Numbered from the stretch's first letter, positions 8,419-16,589 are shown. The stretch: DNA of 47,526 nt from JAFIEN01 sp051859505 (GCA_051859505.1 JBHYFN010000030.1:1-47526), one strand, 5' to 3'. The notes: generated by a model from the letters alone, not told the origin. Numbers and translations are program-made.

Positions 8419-8440
8419 ATAATATGTCTGCACATAATAT
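8419..8440. promoter_or_regulatory. HutC-type operator between hutI and hutF
   Basis: The sequence TATGTCTGCACATA (8423-8436) is an inverted repeat of five bases around four, with further dyad matches at 8419-8421 and 8438-8440. It fits the TGT-N4-ACA pattern of HutC/YvoA-type GntR regulators. It overlaps AT-rich -10-like hexamers facing both ways: TAATAT (8435-8440) for hutF, and TATTAT (8424-8419) for hutI. Binding there could repress both transcription units at once. Urocanate is the known inducer of HutC in other bacteria; its role here is inferred. Confidence 0.7.
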
Positions 8441-8471
8441 CCGCCGTCAACCCGATTCGAAAGGGAAGCGC

Positions 8472-9833
8472 ATGACGATCCTCTGGGCCGAACAGGCGCT
8501 TCTGCCGGATGGCTGGGCGCGGGACGTGCGCATCGCGCTGGCCCCCGATGGCCGCATCGCCAGCGTGACGCCCGCCAGCCCGCCCGAGGGCGACCGGCAT
8601 GCGATCCTCTTGCCCGCGCCCGCCAACCTGCATTCTCACGCCTTCCAGCGCGCCATGGCCGGGCTGACGGAAACCCGCGGCCCCGACCCGCGCGACAGTT
8701 TCTGGACCTGGCGGCAGCTGATGTTCCGCTTCCTCGACCGGCTGACGCCCGAGGATGTCGAGGCCATCGCCGCCTTCGTGCAGATGGAGATGCTCGAGGC
8801 GGGCTATGCCGCGAGCGTCGAATTCCACTACCTCCACCACCGCCCCGGCGGCGCGCCTTACGACGACCTGTCCGAGATGTCGGGCCGCATCGCCGCTGCC
8901 GCCGGGACCAGCGGGATCGGGCTGACCCTCCTGCCCGTGCTCTACCAATACGGCGGCTGCGACCGCCGCCCCCTCGGGCCCGGCCAGATCCGCTTCGGCA
9001 ACGACCCCGCCCGTTTCGCCCGGCTGGTCGAGGGCGCCGCGCGCGCGCTTGCCCCCCTGCCCGCCGACAGCGCGCTGGGCGTCGCCCCCCACAGCCTGCG
9101 CGCCGTGGCACCCGAGGCGCTGGCCGAGGTCGCGCGCCTGCACCCCGGCCCGCTGCACATGCATCTGGCCGAACAGCAGGCCGAGGTCGAGGAGGTGCAG
9201 GCCGCCTGGGGCGCGCGGCCCGTGCGCTGGCTGCTGGAGAATGCGCAGGTGGATGCCCGCTGGTGCCTGATCCATTGCACCCGGATGGAACCGGACGAGA
9301 CATTGGCCCTTGCCGCCACAGGCGCCGTCGCGGGTCTCTGCCCGATCACCGAATCCTCGCTGGGCGACGGCATCTTCGACGGGGTCCGCTGGACCGGCGC
9401 GGGCGGCGTGTTCGGCGTGGGGTCGGACAGCAACATCCGCATTTCCCTCTCCGAGGAACTGCGCACCCTCGACTATTCCCAGCGCCTGCGCGACCACTCG
9501 CGCGCGGCGCTGGCCACGCCGGACAAGTCCACCGGCCGCGTCCTGTTCGACGGCGCGCTCCGGGGCGGTGCGCAGGCGGCGGGGCGCGCGAGCGGCGGGA
9601 TCGCGCCGGGGCACTGGGGTGATCTCATGGCGCTGGACGGGAGGGCGGTCGATCTGGCGGGCAGGCAGGGCGACCGCATCCTCGACGCCTGGATCTTTGC
9701 CGGGGACGACCGGATGGTGCGCGAGGTCTGGTCCGCGGGGCGGCATCTGGTGCGCGAGGGGGCCCATGTCGCCCGCGCCGCCATCACCTGTGCCTATCGC
9801 GCCACGCTGGAGCGGCTGGCCGATGCCCTCTGA
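8472..9833 (+). CDS. hutF: Formimidoylglutamate deiminase
   Basis: HutF (453 residues) hydrolyses N-formimino-L-glutamate to N-formyl-L-glutamate and ammonia, the step that feeds hutG. It is a zinc amidohydrolase: His54 and His56 lie in ANLHSHAFQR, further ligands are in LHMHLAEQ and LIHCTRM, and the catalytic Asp is in GVGSDSNI. Length is normal for the family. The ATG at 8472 has AAGGGAAG upstream; an in-frame ATG at 8403 would place the start upstream of the operator and was not used. hutF leads the rightward transcription unit, overlaps hutC by 11 bp, and is divergent from hutI. Confidence 0.95.
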   Translation: MTILWAEQALLPDGWARDVRIALAPDGRIASVTPASPPEGDRHAILLPAPANLHSHAFQRAMAGLTETRGPDPRDSFWTWRQLMFRFLDRLTPEDVEAIAAFVQMEMLEAGYAASVEFHYLHHRPGGAPYDDLSEMSGRIAAAAGTSGIGLTLLPVLYQYGGCDRRPLGPGQIRFGNDPARFARLVEGAARALAPLPADSALGVAPHSLRAVAPEALAEVARLHPGPLHMHLAEQQAEVEEVQAAWGARPVRWLLENAQVDARWCLIHCTRMEPDETLALAATGAVAGLCPITESSLGDGIFDGVRWTGAGGVFGVGSDSNIRISLSEELRTLDYSQRLRDHSRAALATPDKSTGRVLFDGALRGGAQAAGRASGGIAPGHWGDLMALDGRAVDLAGRQGDRILDAWIFAGDDRMVREVWSAGRHLVREGAHVARAAITCAYRATLERLADAL

Positions 9834-10542
9834 TCCGCAAACCCTGGGGGCCTCGGCAACCGGCTGGCAGGCGGTGCGCGAGACGGTGCTGGCCCGGATC
9901 CGGGCGGGCGAATGGGCGCCCGGCGCGCTGATCCCGAACGAGGCGGTGCTGGCGCGCGAATTCGGCTGCGCCCGCGCCACCGTCAACCGGGCGCTGCGCG
10001 AACTGGCCGCGACCGGGCTGATTGACCGGCGGCGCAAGGCCGGCACGCGGGTGGCGCTTCAGCCGCTGCGGCGCGTCACGCTGGAAATCCCCGTGATCCG
10101 GACCGAGATCGAGGCCCGCGGCGGGCAGTATGGCTATGCGCTTCTCGCGCGCGAGGAGGGCCCGGCCCCGCTTGCCGTCTGGAGCCGGATGGGCCTTGGG
10201 GCGGAGGCGGAGCTGCTGCATCTGCGGGCCCTGCACCTGAGCGATGGCAGGCCCTATCTTTATGAGGATCGCTGGGTCAATCCCGCGACGGTGCCCGGCC
10301 TTCTGGAGGTGGATCTGACCGAGACGAGCGCCAATCTCTGGCTGGTGCGCAATGTGCCCTACACAAGCGGGGATCTGAGCCTGCAGGCCGTCCCGGCCGA
10401 AGCGGAAGTGGCCGAGGCGCTGGCCTGTGCGCGGGGGGCGGCGATCTTCGTGATGGAGCGGCTGACCTGGCTGGGCGCGGCGTCGGTGACGCTGGTCACA
10501 CAGCATTATGCGCCCGGTTATCGGCTGATCACGTCGCTCTGA
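9823..10542 (+). CDS. hutC: Histidine utilisation repressor, GntR family
   Basis: This protein of 239 residues has an N-terminal winged helix-turn-helix of the GntR type (about 10-75; IPNEAVLAREFGCARATVNRALREL is the recognition region, given here only by its ends I37 to L61) followed by a UTRA effector-binding domain (about 95-235). By family it should bind urocanate and release the hut operators. Its gene starts inside the end of hutF, so both are co-transcribed, and it would control its own expression through the operator at 8419-8440. Two GGCC-centred palindromes follow the gene. Confidence 0.92.
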   Translation: MPSDPQTLGASATGWQAVRETVLARIRAGEWAPGALIPNEAVLAREFGCARATVNRALRELAATGLIDRRRKAGTRVALQPLRRVTLEIPVIRTEIEARGGQYGYALLAREEGPAPLAVWSRMGLGAEAELLHLRALHLSDGRPYLYEDRWVNPATVPGLLEVDLTETSANLWLVRNVPYTSGDLSLQAVPAEAEVAEALACARGAAIFVMERLTWLGAASVTLVTQHYAPGYRLITSL

Positions 10543-10551
10543 TCCGGGGGG

Positions 10552-10577
10552 GGCGCAAATTTGGCCAAATTTGCGCC
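10552..10577. repeat. 26-bp perfect palindrome, GGCC-centred family, copy 1
   Basis: GGCGCAAATTTGG is followed directly by its exact reverse complement, giving a 26-bp palindrome with no loop. It lies 10 bp after the hutC stop. It could serve as a two-way terminator hairpin for hutC and phnM, though there is no T-tract. Two close relatives occur in the window (10631-10656 and 47456-47479) with the same AAATTTGGCCAAATTT-like heart. Confidence 0.9.
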
Positions 10578-10614
10578 GCCCGGGCCCGGCGGGGCGCGCG
10601 GTCAGGATGCGGAC

Positions 10615-11826
10615 TCACGACGCGGGGGTCGCGGGAATTTTGGCCAAAATTCCCGCCCGGGCCGGCGCCGCCTGCGCGCCGGCAAGGAACCGGGCCGCCA
10701 CCGCCCCGGCCATCCATGCGATCCGGCCGCCCGCGATCGTGGCCTCGATCCGCCGTGTGGCCGGGTTCATCACCACCACATCCGCCCGCGCATCCTGGAC
10801 CAGCCGTCCACGGTCGCTCAGCCCCATGATCCTGGCGGGCGCGGTCGAGATCATCTCCCAGGCGCGCGGAAAGGGATGCGCGCGTTCATCGGCGATGCGC
10901 CATGCGGCCTGGGCCAGCGCGGGATAGTAGTAATCCGACACCAGCGCATCGCAGAGCCCCTCCTCGATCAGCTCCATCGCCGCGATATTGCCCGCCTGGC
11001 TGCCCCCGCGCGCCACGTTCGGCGCCCCCATCAGAACCGGATCGCCGGCAGCGACCGCCGCCTCAGCCGCCTCGACCGAGGTGGGGAATTCGCAGATCCC
11101 CGCCCCGATCCCGCGATAGAACGCCCGCTGATCCGCCGTTCCATCGTCATGCGAGCCCATCCGCACCCCGGCCGCGCCCAGCCGTCCCGCCAGCGCGGTC
11201 AGCGCCGCGGGCACCTGATCGTCAAACCTCTGCGCCGCGCGCACGATGCTCAGAAGGCCCTCGGGCGTATGGCTGTTGTAGCCCGCCCAAAGGGCAAAGC
11301 GGTCCGGCCGGGTGTCGGCCAGATGGGCCGCTTCGGTCAGGTGGTTGTTGAAGACGACATAATCGACCGCCCAGCGCCGCAGGGCCGCGAGAAGCCGGTC
11401 ATGATCCTCGATCATATGGGTCTCGAACCGGATCTGGACCCGGATATCCGCAAGGAATCGGCCGTGCAGGCGGGCCACCGCCTCGGTCACCTCTTCGGCC
11501 GTATCGGCGCTGCGCGAGCCGCCTTCCCAGGACCAGCTTTGCGCGAACCAGGCGGTGGTGATGCCGTTCGCCGCAAGCTCGGCATCGGCATGGAGCAGCG
11601 CCCGCGAGGCATCGAAGGGTGCGGTGGGGCGCGGGCGCAGGTGCCGTTCGAACCCGTCGCCATGCAGATCGACAATGCCGGGCAAAAGCCAGTAGCCCGA
11701 CAGATCCACCTCGCGCGCGGGGCCGTCGCTGATGCGCCCCTCGCTGAGGGTGAGGGCATCGTCCTGCAGCTGGCCGTCGTGCAGAAGTTTCGCACCGGTC
11801 AGGCGCAGGTCGATCAATTCACTCAT
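10615..11826 (-). CDS. phnM: PhnM-like alpha-D-ribose 1-methylphosphonate 5-triphosphate diphosphatase
   Basis: This amidohydrolase-superfamily protein (403 residues) matches PhnM, which removes diphosphate from ribose 1-methylphosphonate 5-triphosphate in the C-P lyase pathway. Visible family parts: LLPGIVDLHGDGFERHLRPRP (given by ends L47 to P67), NGITTAWFAQSWSWEGG, GSHDDGTADQ, and MGAPNVARGGSQAGN with SDYYYPALAQAA. No other phn gene is in the window, so it may be an orphan or act on another substrate. The C-terminal tail is encoded by one of the GGCC palindromes. The ATG at 11826 follows GGGAAAG, and a Pho-box promoter lies about 42 bp upstream. It is convergent with hutC. Confidence 0.83.
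   Translation of the reverse strand: MSELIDLRLTGAKLLHDGQLQDDALTLSEGRISDGPAREVDLSGYWLLPGIVDLHGDGFERHLRPRPTAPFDASRALLHADAELAANGITTAWFAQSWSWEGGSRSADTAEEVTEAVARLHGRFLADIRVQIRFETHMIEDHDRLLAALRRWAVDYVVFNNHLTEAAHLADTRPDRFALWAGYNSHTPEGLLSIVRAAQRFDDQVPAALTALAGRLGAAGVRMGSHDDGTADQRAFYRGIGAGICEFPTSVEAAEAAVAAGDPVLMGAPNVARGGSQAGNIAAMELIEEGLCDALVSDYYYPALAQAAWRIADERAHPFPRAWEMISTAPARIMGLSDRGRLVQDARADVVVMNPATRRIEATIAGGRIAWMAGAVAARFLAGAQAAPARAGILAKIPATPAS
10631..10656. repeat. 26-bp perfect palindrome, GGCC-centred family, copy 2
   Basis: GCGGGAATTTTGG is followed by its exact reverse complement. This copy lies inside the 3' end of phnM, where it encodes the Gly-Ile-Leu-Ala-Lys-Ile-Pro segment nine codons or so before the stop. 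It is 53 bp from copy 1. Confidence 0.9.
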
Positions 11827-11850
11827 CAGGTCTTTCCCGGTTCCAGCCCT

Positions 11851-11885
11851 GCCCTAGCAGAGTTCCGATGACGTTTCCATGACGG
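11851..11885 (-). promoter_or_regulatory. Candidate Pho box and -10 for phnM
   Basis: On the minus strand, CCGTCAT (11885-11879) is followed by GGAA and then ACGTCAT (11874-11868). These are two 7-bp direct repeats with an 11-bp period, close to the Pho box CTGTCAT-N4-CTGTCAT (6/7 and 5/7 matches). A -10-like TAGGGC (11856-11851) follows 11 bases later, the spacing seen when PhoB replaces -35 recognition. The phnM ATG is 42 bases past the box. Confidence 0.55.
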
Positions 11886-11972
11886 TGCCACTGGCCTCCT
11901 GACCGACCACCATCGACGGCGCCGCTGACTGCGTCTATGACGCCGCCAGATCGTCCGACAAGGAATCCCCGC

Positions 11973-13484
11973 ATGACCGCCGCGCCCAATATCCTGATCC
12001 TCATGGTGGACCAGCTGAACGGAACCCTGTTTCCCGACGGCCCGGCCGACTGGCTTCATGCGCCGAACCTGCGCCGGCTGGCCGAAAGCTCGACCCGCTT
12101 TGCCAACAGCTATACCGCAAGCCCGCTCTGCGCCCCGGCGCGGGCGAGCTTCATGTCGGGCCAGTTGCCGTCGCGCACGCGCGTCTATGACAATGCCGCC
12201 GAGTTCGTCTCGTCGATCCCGACCTATGCCCATCACCTGCGCCGGGCGGGCTATCACACGGTGCTGTCGGGCAAGATGCATTTCGTCGGCCCCGATCAGC
12301 TGCACGGATTCGAGCAACGCCTGACGACCGATATCTACCCCGCCGATTTCGGCTGGACCCCCGACTATCGCAAGCCCGGCGAGCGGATCGACTGGTGGTA
12401 TCACAACATGGGCAGCGTCACCGGGGCGGGCGTGGCCGAGATCACCAACCAGATGGAATATGACGACGAGGTCGCCTTCATGGCCGAGCAGAAGCTCTAT
12501 GACCTGTCGCGCGGCAAGGACGGCCGGCCCTGGTGCCTGACCGTCAGCTTCACCCATCCGCATGACCCTTATGTCGCGCGCCGCAAGTACTGGGATCTTT
12601 ACGAGGATTGCGCCCATCTTCTGCCCGCGATGCCCGCCCTGCCCTACGAGGACCAGGACGCCCATGCCCGCCGCATCTTCGACGCCAACGACTGGCGCAG
12701 CTTCGACATCACCGAAGACCATATCCGCCGCGCGCGCCGCGCCTATTTCGCCAATATCAGCTATCTCGACGACAAGATCGGCAGCATCCTCGACGTGCTG
12801 GAGCGCAGTCGGCAAGAGGCGGTGATCGTCTTCGTCTCGGACCATGGCGACATGCTGGGCGAGCGGGGGCTGTGGTACAAGATGTGCTTCTACGAAGGCT
12901 CGGCCCGGGTGCCGCTGATAATCCGGGCGCCGGGAATGGCGCCGGGACTCGTGGCCGATCCCGTCTCGACCATCGACCTTTGCCCGACGCTCTGCGAGAT
13001 CGCCGGCGTCTCGATGGCCGAGGTGGCGCCCTGGACCGATGGCGAAAGCCTGGTGCCGCTGGCGCGGGGCGCGCGGCGCGACAGCCCGGTGGCGATGGAA
13101 TATGCCGCCGAAGCCTCGATCACGCCGCTGGTGGCGCTGCGCGAGGGGCGGTGGAAATACTGCGCCTGCACCGCCGATCCCGAACAGCTGTTCGACCTCG
13201 AGGCCGACCCGCAGGAGCGCGTCAACCTTGCCGCCGATCCCGCCCATGCCGCAACGCTCGAGAGGTTCCGCACAAAGGTGGCGGCGCGCTGGGATCTGGC
13301 GCGGTTCGATGCCGAGGTGCGCGAAAGCCAGGCCCGGCGCTGGGTCGTCTACGAGGCGCTGCGCAACGGCGCCTATTTTCCCTGGGATTTCCAGCCGCTG
13401 CGCGATGCCTCGGAACGCTACATGCGCAACCACATGGACCTGAACGTGCTGGAAGAGGGGCAACGCTTCCCCCGCGGCGAGTGA
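11973..13484 (+). CDS. betC: Choline-sulfatase
   Basis: BetC (503 residues) hydrolyses choline-O-sulfate to choline and sulfate, supplying choline for glycine betaine or as nutrient. The type I sulfatase signature C-x-P-x-R is present as Cys53-Ala-Pro-Ala-Arg57 in ASPLCAPARASF; the Cys is the residue converted to formylglycine. The metal-binding start ILILMVDQLNG (7-17), KMHFVGPDQ, SDHGDMLGERGLWYKM, and the choline-sulfatase C-terminal part with RWVVYEALRNGAYFPWDFQPL (given by ends R443 to L463, approximate) all match. The ATG at 11973 follows AAGGA. It is divergent from phnM and ends 7 bp from the convergent ABC permease gene. No betA, betB or betI is adjacent. Confidence 0.93.
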   Translation: MTAAPNILILMVDQLNGTLFPDGPADWLHAPNLRRLAESSTRFANSYTASPLCAPARASFMSGQLPSRTRVYDNAAEFVSSIPTYAHHLRRAGYHTVLSGKMHFVGPDQLHGFEQRLTTDIYPADFGWTPDYRKPGERIDWWYHNMGSVTGAGVAEITNQMEYDDEVAFMAEQKLYDLSRGKDGRPWCLTVSFTHPHDPYVARRKYWDLYEDCAHLLPAMPALPYEDQDAHARRIFDANDWRSFDITEDHIRRARRAYFANISYLDDKIGSILDVLERSRQEAVIVFVSDHGDMLGERGLWYKMCFYEGSARVPLIIRAPGMAPGLVADPVSTIDLCPTLCEIAGVSMAEVAPWTDGESLVPLARGARRDSPVAMEYAAEASITPLVALREGRWKYCACTADPEQLFDLEADPQERVNLAADPAHAATLERFRTKVAARWDLARFDAEVRESQARRWVVYEALRNGAYFPWDFQPLRDASERYMRNHMDLNVLEEGQRFPRGE

Positions 13485-13491
13485 GCCGCGA

Positions 13492-14259
13492 TCAGCCGGG
13501 GCTGCGTTCGGCCCAGCCGGCAAAGATCTTCTCGAGTGCCACGACGATGTAATAGAGCACGATCCCCAGGAACGCCAAGGCGATCAGCACCGCGAACATC
13601 AGCGGAAAGTCGGAATTGGTGCGCCCGCTGTCGAAAAGCGCGCCAAGGCCGCGGCCATGGGGGCTGACGATCTCCATCAGGTTGGTGCCGATGAAGGCCA
13701 GCGTCACCGCCACCTTCAACGCGCCGAAAAACTCAGGCAGGGTCTTGGGCAGGGCGATCTTCCAGAAGATCGTCGCCTGTGACGCGCCCAGGCTGCGCAG
13801 GATATCGCGGTACTCGGGTTCCAGCGTCGACAGCCCGATACTGACCGAGACCGCGATCGGAAAGAACGAGATCATGAAGGCCAGAAGCACCGTGTTGAAA
13901 TCGTGCTGGCCCACGAACATCAGCGCCACGATGGGCACGACGGTCGCCTTGGGGATGGCGTTGAACCCCACCAGCAGCGGATAAAGCGCATCCCGCATCA
14001 CCCGCGAAAAGCCCATCACCATGCCCAGAAGGACGCCGAACACCACCGCCAGCAACAGCCCCACCACGGTGCGCCACAGCGTCTGCCAGCCCATGGTCAG
14101 GAACAGATCCCAATAGCGCACATAGGCGGGCCAAAGGTCCGAGGGCGCGGCCATCTTGAACTTGGGCCAGCCGTTGAACCAGACCAGCCATTCCCAGAAG
14201 GCCAGAAAGATCGCCACCGCGATCAGCGGCACACCGATGGCGCGCAGATGCCGGTTCAT
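13492..14259 (-). CDS. ABC transporter permease, NitT/TauT type
   Basis: This inner-membrane permease (255 residues) has about six hydrophobic helices and the EAA-like coupling loop near residues 155-175 (DILRSLGASQATIFWKIALP). It belongs with the ATPase and periplasmic protein encoded just upstream; the start overlaps the ATPase stop as ATGA. The group takes up aliphatic sulfonates, sulfate esters, pyrimidines, nitrate or similar small molecules in other bacteria. Which one is carried here cannot be read from the sequence. It converges on betC. Confidence 0.88.
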   Translation of the reverse strand: MNRHLRAIGVPLIAVAIFLAFWEWLVWFNGWPKFKMAAPSDLWPAYVRYWDLFLTMGWQTLWRTVVGLLLAVVFGVLLGMVMGFSRVMRDALYPLLVGFNAIPKATVVPIVALMFVGQHDFNTVLLAFMISFFPIAVSVSIGLSTLEPEYRDILRSLGASQATIFWKIALPKTLPEFFGALKVAVTLAFIGTNLMEIVSPHGRGLGALFDSGRTNSDFPLMFAVLIALAFLGIVLYYIVVALEKIFAGWAERSPG

Positions 14260-15062
14260 GCGGCCCCCCGTTCAGAATCCGGGGCCGCGCGGCCCTGCGC
14301 GATCTGGATCTGGTGGCGCAGGATGTTGAGCTGCTCTGCCGCCTCGGGCGTATAGAGATCGTCCAGCGTGCGCGGCCCTTTGGAGGGCACGTCCAGCACA
14401 TATTGCGTCCGCGCCGGCCGGCCCGAAAGCACCACCACCTGATCGGCCAGAAAGATCGACTCGCGCAGGTCATGGGTGATCAGCACGCCGGTGAAGGGCT
14501 CGCGCTCTTTCACCCGGTGCATCGTCTGCCACAGATCCTCGCGCGTGAAGGCATCCAGCGCGCCGAAGGGCTCGTCCAGGATCAGAACCTCGGGCTGGTG
14601 GATCAGCGCCCGACACAGCGAGGCGCGCTGGCGCATGCCGCCCGACAGCTCGGAGGGGCGCTTGTCCTCGAACCCCTCGAGGCCCACGAGCGACAGCAGG
14701 AACCGCGCCCGCTCCTCGGCCTGGCGCTTCGTCAGTTTCGTCGGCACGATCTCGAGCGGCAACAGCACGTTCTTCAGGATCGTGCGCCATTCCAGCAGGA
14801 CCGGGTTCTGGAAGGCCATCCCCACGGTCGCGCGGGGACCGCGCACCTTTTCGCCATGCAGCCAGACCTCGCCCGCGTCGGGCTTCATCAGCCCGGCGAT
14901 CAGGCGCGTCAGCGTGGATTTGCCGCAACCCGACGGCCCGACGACGGCGACAAAGCCCCCCTCGGGCACCGCGACCTCAAGCCCGTCAAGCACCGGAAGC
15001 GGGCCGGCATCGGTGCGATAGGCGTGCCGGACGCCCTTGATCTCGATCAGATTGCCGGCCAT
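14256..15062 (-). CDS. ABC transporter ATP-binding protein, NitT/TauT type
   Basis: This ATPase (268 residues) energises the adjacent permease. Walker A is GPSGCGKST (42-50), the Q-loop is AFQNPVLLEW, the signature is LSGGMRQR, Walker B is VLILDEPFGALD, and the H-loop His is in LITHDLRES. Length and the C-terminal extension after the ATPase core suit the SsuB/TauB/ThiZ group. Its gene lies 56 bp after the substrate-binding protein gene, across a strong hairpin, and overlaps the permease gene by 4 bp. Confidence 0.92.
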   Translation of the reverse strand: MAGNLIEIKGVRHAYRTDAGPLPVLDGLEVAVPEGGFVAVVGPSGCGKSTLTRLIAGLMKPDAGEVWLHGEKVRGPRATVGMAFQNPVLLEWRTILKNVLLPLEIVPTKLTKRQAEERARFLLSLVGLEGFEDKRPSELSGGMRQRASLCRALIHQPEVLILDEPFGALDAFTREDLWQTMHRVKEREPFTGVLITHDLRESIFLADQVVVLSGRPARTQYVLDVPSKGPRTLDDLYTPEAAEQLNILRHQIQIAQGRAAPDSERGAA

Positions 15063-15079
15063 GCCGCCCCCCGAATGTC

Positions 15080-15110
15080 GGGGCGGCGCGGGAGGGCCCC
15101 GCGCCGCCCC
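15080..15110. terminator. Intra-operon hairpin after the substrate-binding protein gene
   Basis: GGGGCGGCGCGGG (15080-15092) and CCCGCGCCGCCCC (15098-15110) form a perfect 13-bp stem with a five-base loop between the binding-protein and ATPase genes. Such hairpins often stabilise or partly terminate the upstream message, so that more binding protein is made than ATPase and permease. Confidence 0.6.
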
Positions 15111-15118
15111 GATGCGCC

Positions 15119-16135
15119 CTAGTCGAGCTTGAAGCCACCCTCGGGCAGATAGGCATCGGTGAAATACAGCGCGGCATCCGGTTCGGTCTGATATTCATAG
15201 GTCAGCCGGATCTGCTCGATCGCATTGGCGAAACGGTCAGGGTCGATGATGCCCATGCCGTTCTCCTGCACCCAGTCCGTCACCACATTCGCCTCGAGCG
15301 CAAGCTCCAGCCGGCGCAGCTCCAACCCCGCATCCATCGCGGGGTTGCGCGTGCCAAGGCTTTCGATCGCGGCCGCCGGATCGGCGATCGTGGCGACCCA
15401 GCCCTGCGCCACGGCGGCCAGGAAGGCCGACACGGCCTCGGGGTTCTCGGCGGCGAAATCGGTGTTGACGATCACCACGTTGCCATAAAGGTCGACCCCG
15501 TGATCGGCCATCAGGATGACCGAGATATCCTCCTCGGGCACGCCCAGCCGCGCGGTGTTCAGGAAGGACGTGAAGGAAAAGCCCGTCACCGCATCGACCG
15601 TGCCTTCGGCGAGCGAAGGTTCGCGGGTGGGAAAGCCCACGGGCTCGATCGTGATGGTGCTGGCGTCGATGCCCGTTTCGGCGACAAAGATCGGCCATTG
15701 CGCGAAGGCGCCGTCGGGCGGCGGGGCGCCAAGGGTCTTGCCCTCGAGATCGGCGGGGCTTTCCACGCCAAGCGAGCGCCGCCCGACGATGGCGAAGGGC
15801 GGCTTGTCATAGATCATCATCACCCCGATGACCGGCGCGCCGGGGTTCTGGTCCAGGAACTTGATCAGGCTGTTGATATCGGCAAAGCCCACCGGAAAGG
15901 CGCCGGTGGCCACTTTCGGAATGGCGTCAAGGCTGCCCTGCCCGGCCGTCACCTCGACCGAAAGGCCGGCATCCGCGAAAAAGCCCTGGTCGATGGCGAC
16001 GAAATAGGGGGCCGAGGGGCCTTCGAAGGTCCAGTCGAGCGCGAAAGGCATGGACGTTTCGGCCTGCGCGGCGGAACTCGCGACCGTCAGGCCCAACACG
16101 ACCGGCAGCGCGGCGCGAAGTTTGCGGTGGTACAT
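15119..16135 (-). CDS. ABC transporter substrate-binding protein, NMT1/THI5-like
   Basis: This is a periplasmic binding protein of 338 residues. A signal peptide is clear: a basic start, a hydrophobic core and a cleavage site after AQA (about residue 25). The mature start LDWTFEGPSAPYFVAIDQGFF (given by ends L34 to F54, approximate) is typical of NMT1/THI5 and SsuA/TauA-like proteins, with a tryptophan that often packs against the ligand. The ATG at 16135 has AGGAGGG upstream and heads the three-gene operon. Ligand unknown: a pyrimidine precursor, sulfonate or sulfate ester would all fit the family. The neighbouring sulfatase makes a sulfate ester attractive but proves nothing. Confidence 0.88.
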   Translation of the reverse strand: MYHRKLRAALPVVLGLTVASSAAQAETSMPFALDWTFEGPSAPYFVAIDQGFFADAGLSVEVTAGQGSLDAIPKVATGAFPVGFADINSLIKFLDQNPGAPVIGVMMIYDKPPFAIVGRRSLGVESPADLEGKTLGAPPPDGAFAQWPIFVAETGIDASTITIEPVGFPTREPSLAEGTVDAVTGFSFTSFLNTARLGVPEEDISVILMADHGVDLYGNVVIVNTDFAAENPEAVSAFLAAVAQGWVATIADPAAAIESLGTRNPAMDAGLELRRLELALEANVVTDWVQENGMGIIDPDRFANAIEQIRLTYEYQTEPDAALYFTDAYLPEGGFKLD

Positions 16136-16393
16136 CTGGATCCCTCCTGTTGATCTCGCTTGTCGAGCCCTAAGGCGCGCAGCCTGGCCTTGCCATCGTC
16201 GGCGAGTGGCGCGACAGGGTTCACCCCCGCATCTGCCCAGTTCTTATGCAGTCGACAGCTATTTGCACAGTAATCCGCCTTGTGGCGGCGGTCACGCACA
16301 TTCGCAACCGCGGCGGCAAAAGGCCGGAGGGTGCGGGATCGCGCCGCCAGGCCCCCGTCAGACCCCGCCGGGCCTTGCGCAACTCAGGGTCGG

Positions 16394-16477
16394 TGGTGCC
16401 CGCGGCGGGACTCGAACCCGCACGGCCGAAGCCAAGGGATTTTAAGTCCCCGATGTCTACCATTCCACCACGCGGGC
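16394..16477 (-). tRNA. tRNA-Leu (anticodon UAA)
   Basis: On the minus strand the acceptor GCCCGCG (16477-16471) pairs with CGCGGGC, followed by A and an encoded CCA (16396-16394). The anticodon arm GGGGA / TCCCT encloses CTTAAAA, giving anticodon TAA, which reads UUA and UUG. A long variable arm (TGGCTTCGGCC) and the T-arm GGTTCGAGTCC fit tRNA-Leu. Confidence 0.95.
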
Positions 16478-16548
16478 CGGTGGTGGCACCTCTAGCCCAG
16501 TTTCACCCCCGCTTGAAGGGTCACGCGGCCCTGCGGCCGTGGCCCGGA

Positions 16549-16574
16549 ACTGGCAAACGGCACTGGCAAACGGC
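16549..16574. repeat. Direct duplication of a 13-bp unit
   Basis: ACTGGCAAACGGC occurs twice in tandem (16549-16561 and 16562-16574) in the gap between tRNA-Leu and the RTX gene. Two copies only; no function visible. Confidence 0.8.
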
Positions 16575-16589
16575 ATCGGGGCGAACGGC

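Noticed and set aside
16136..16393. A TPP riboswitch before the NMT1/THI5-like transporter
   Set aside because: The region upstream of the binding-protein gene shows no conserved thiamine-box sequence.
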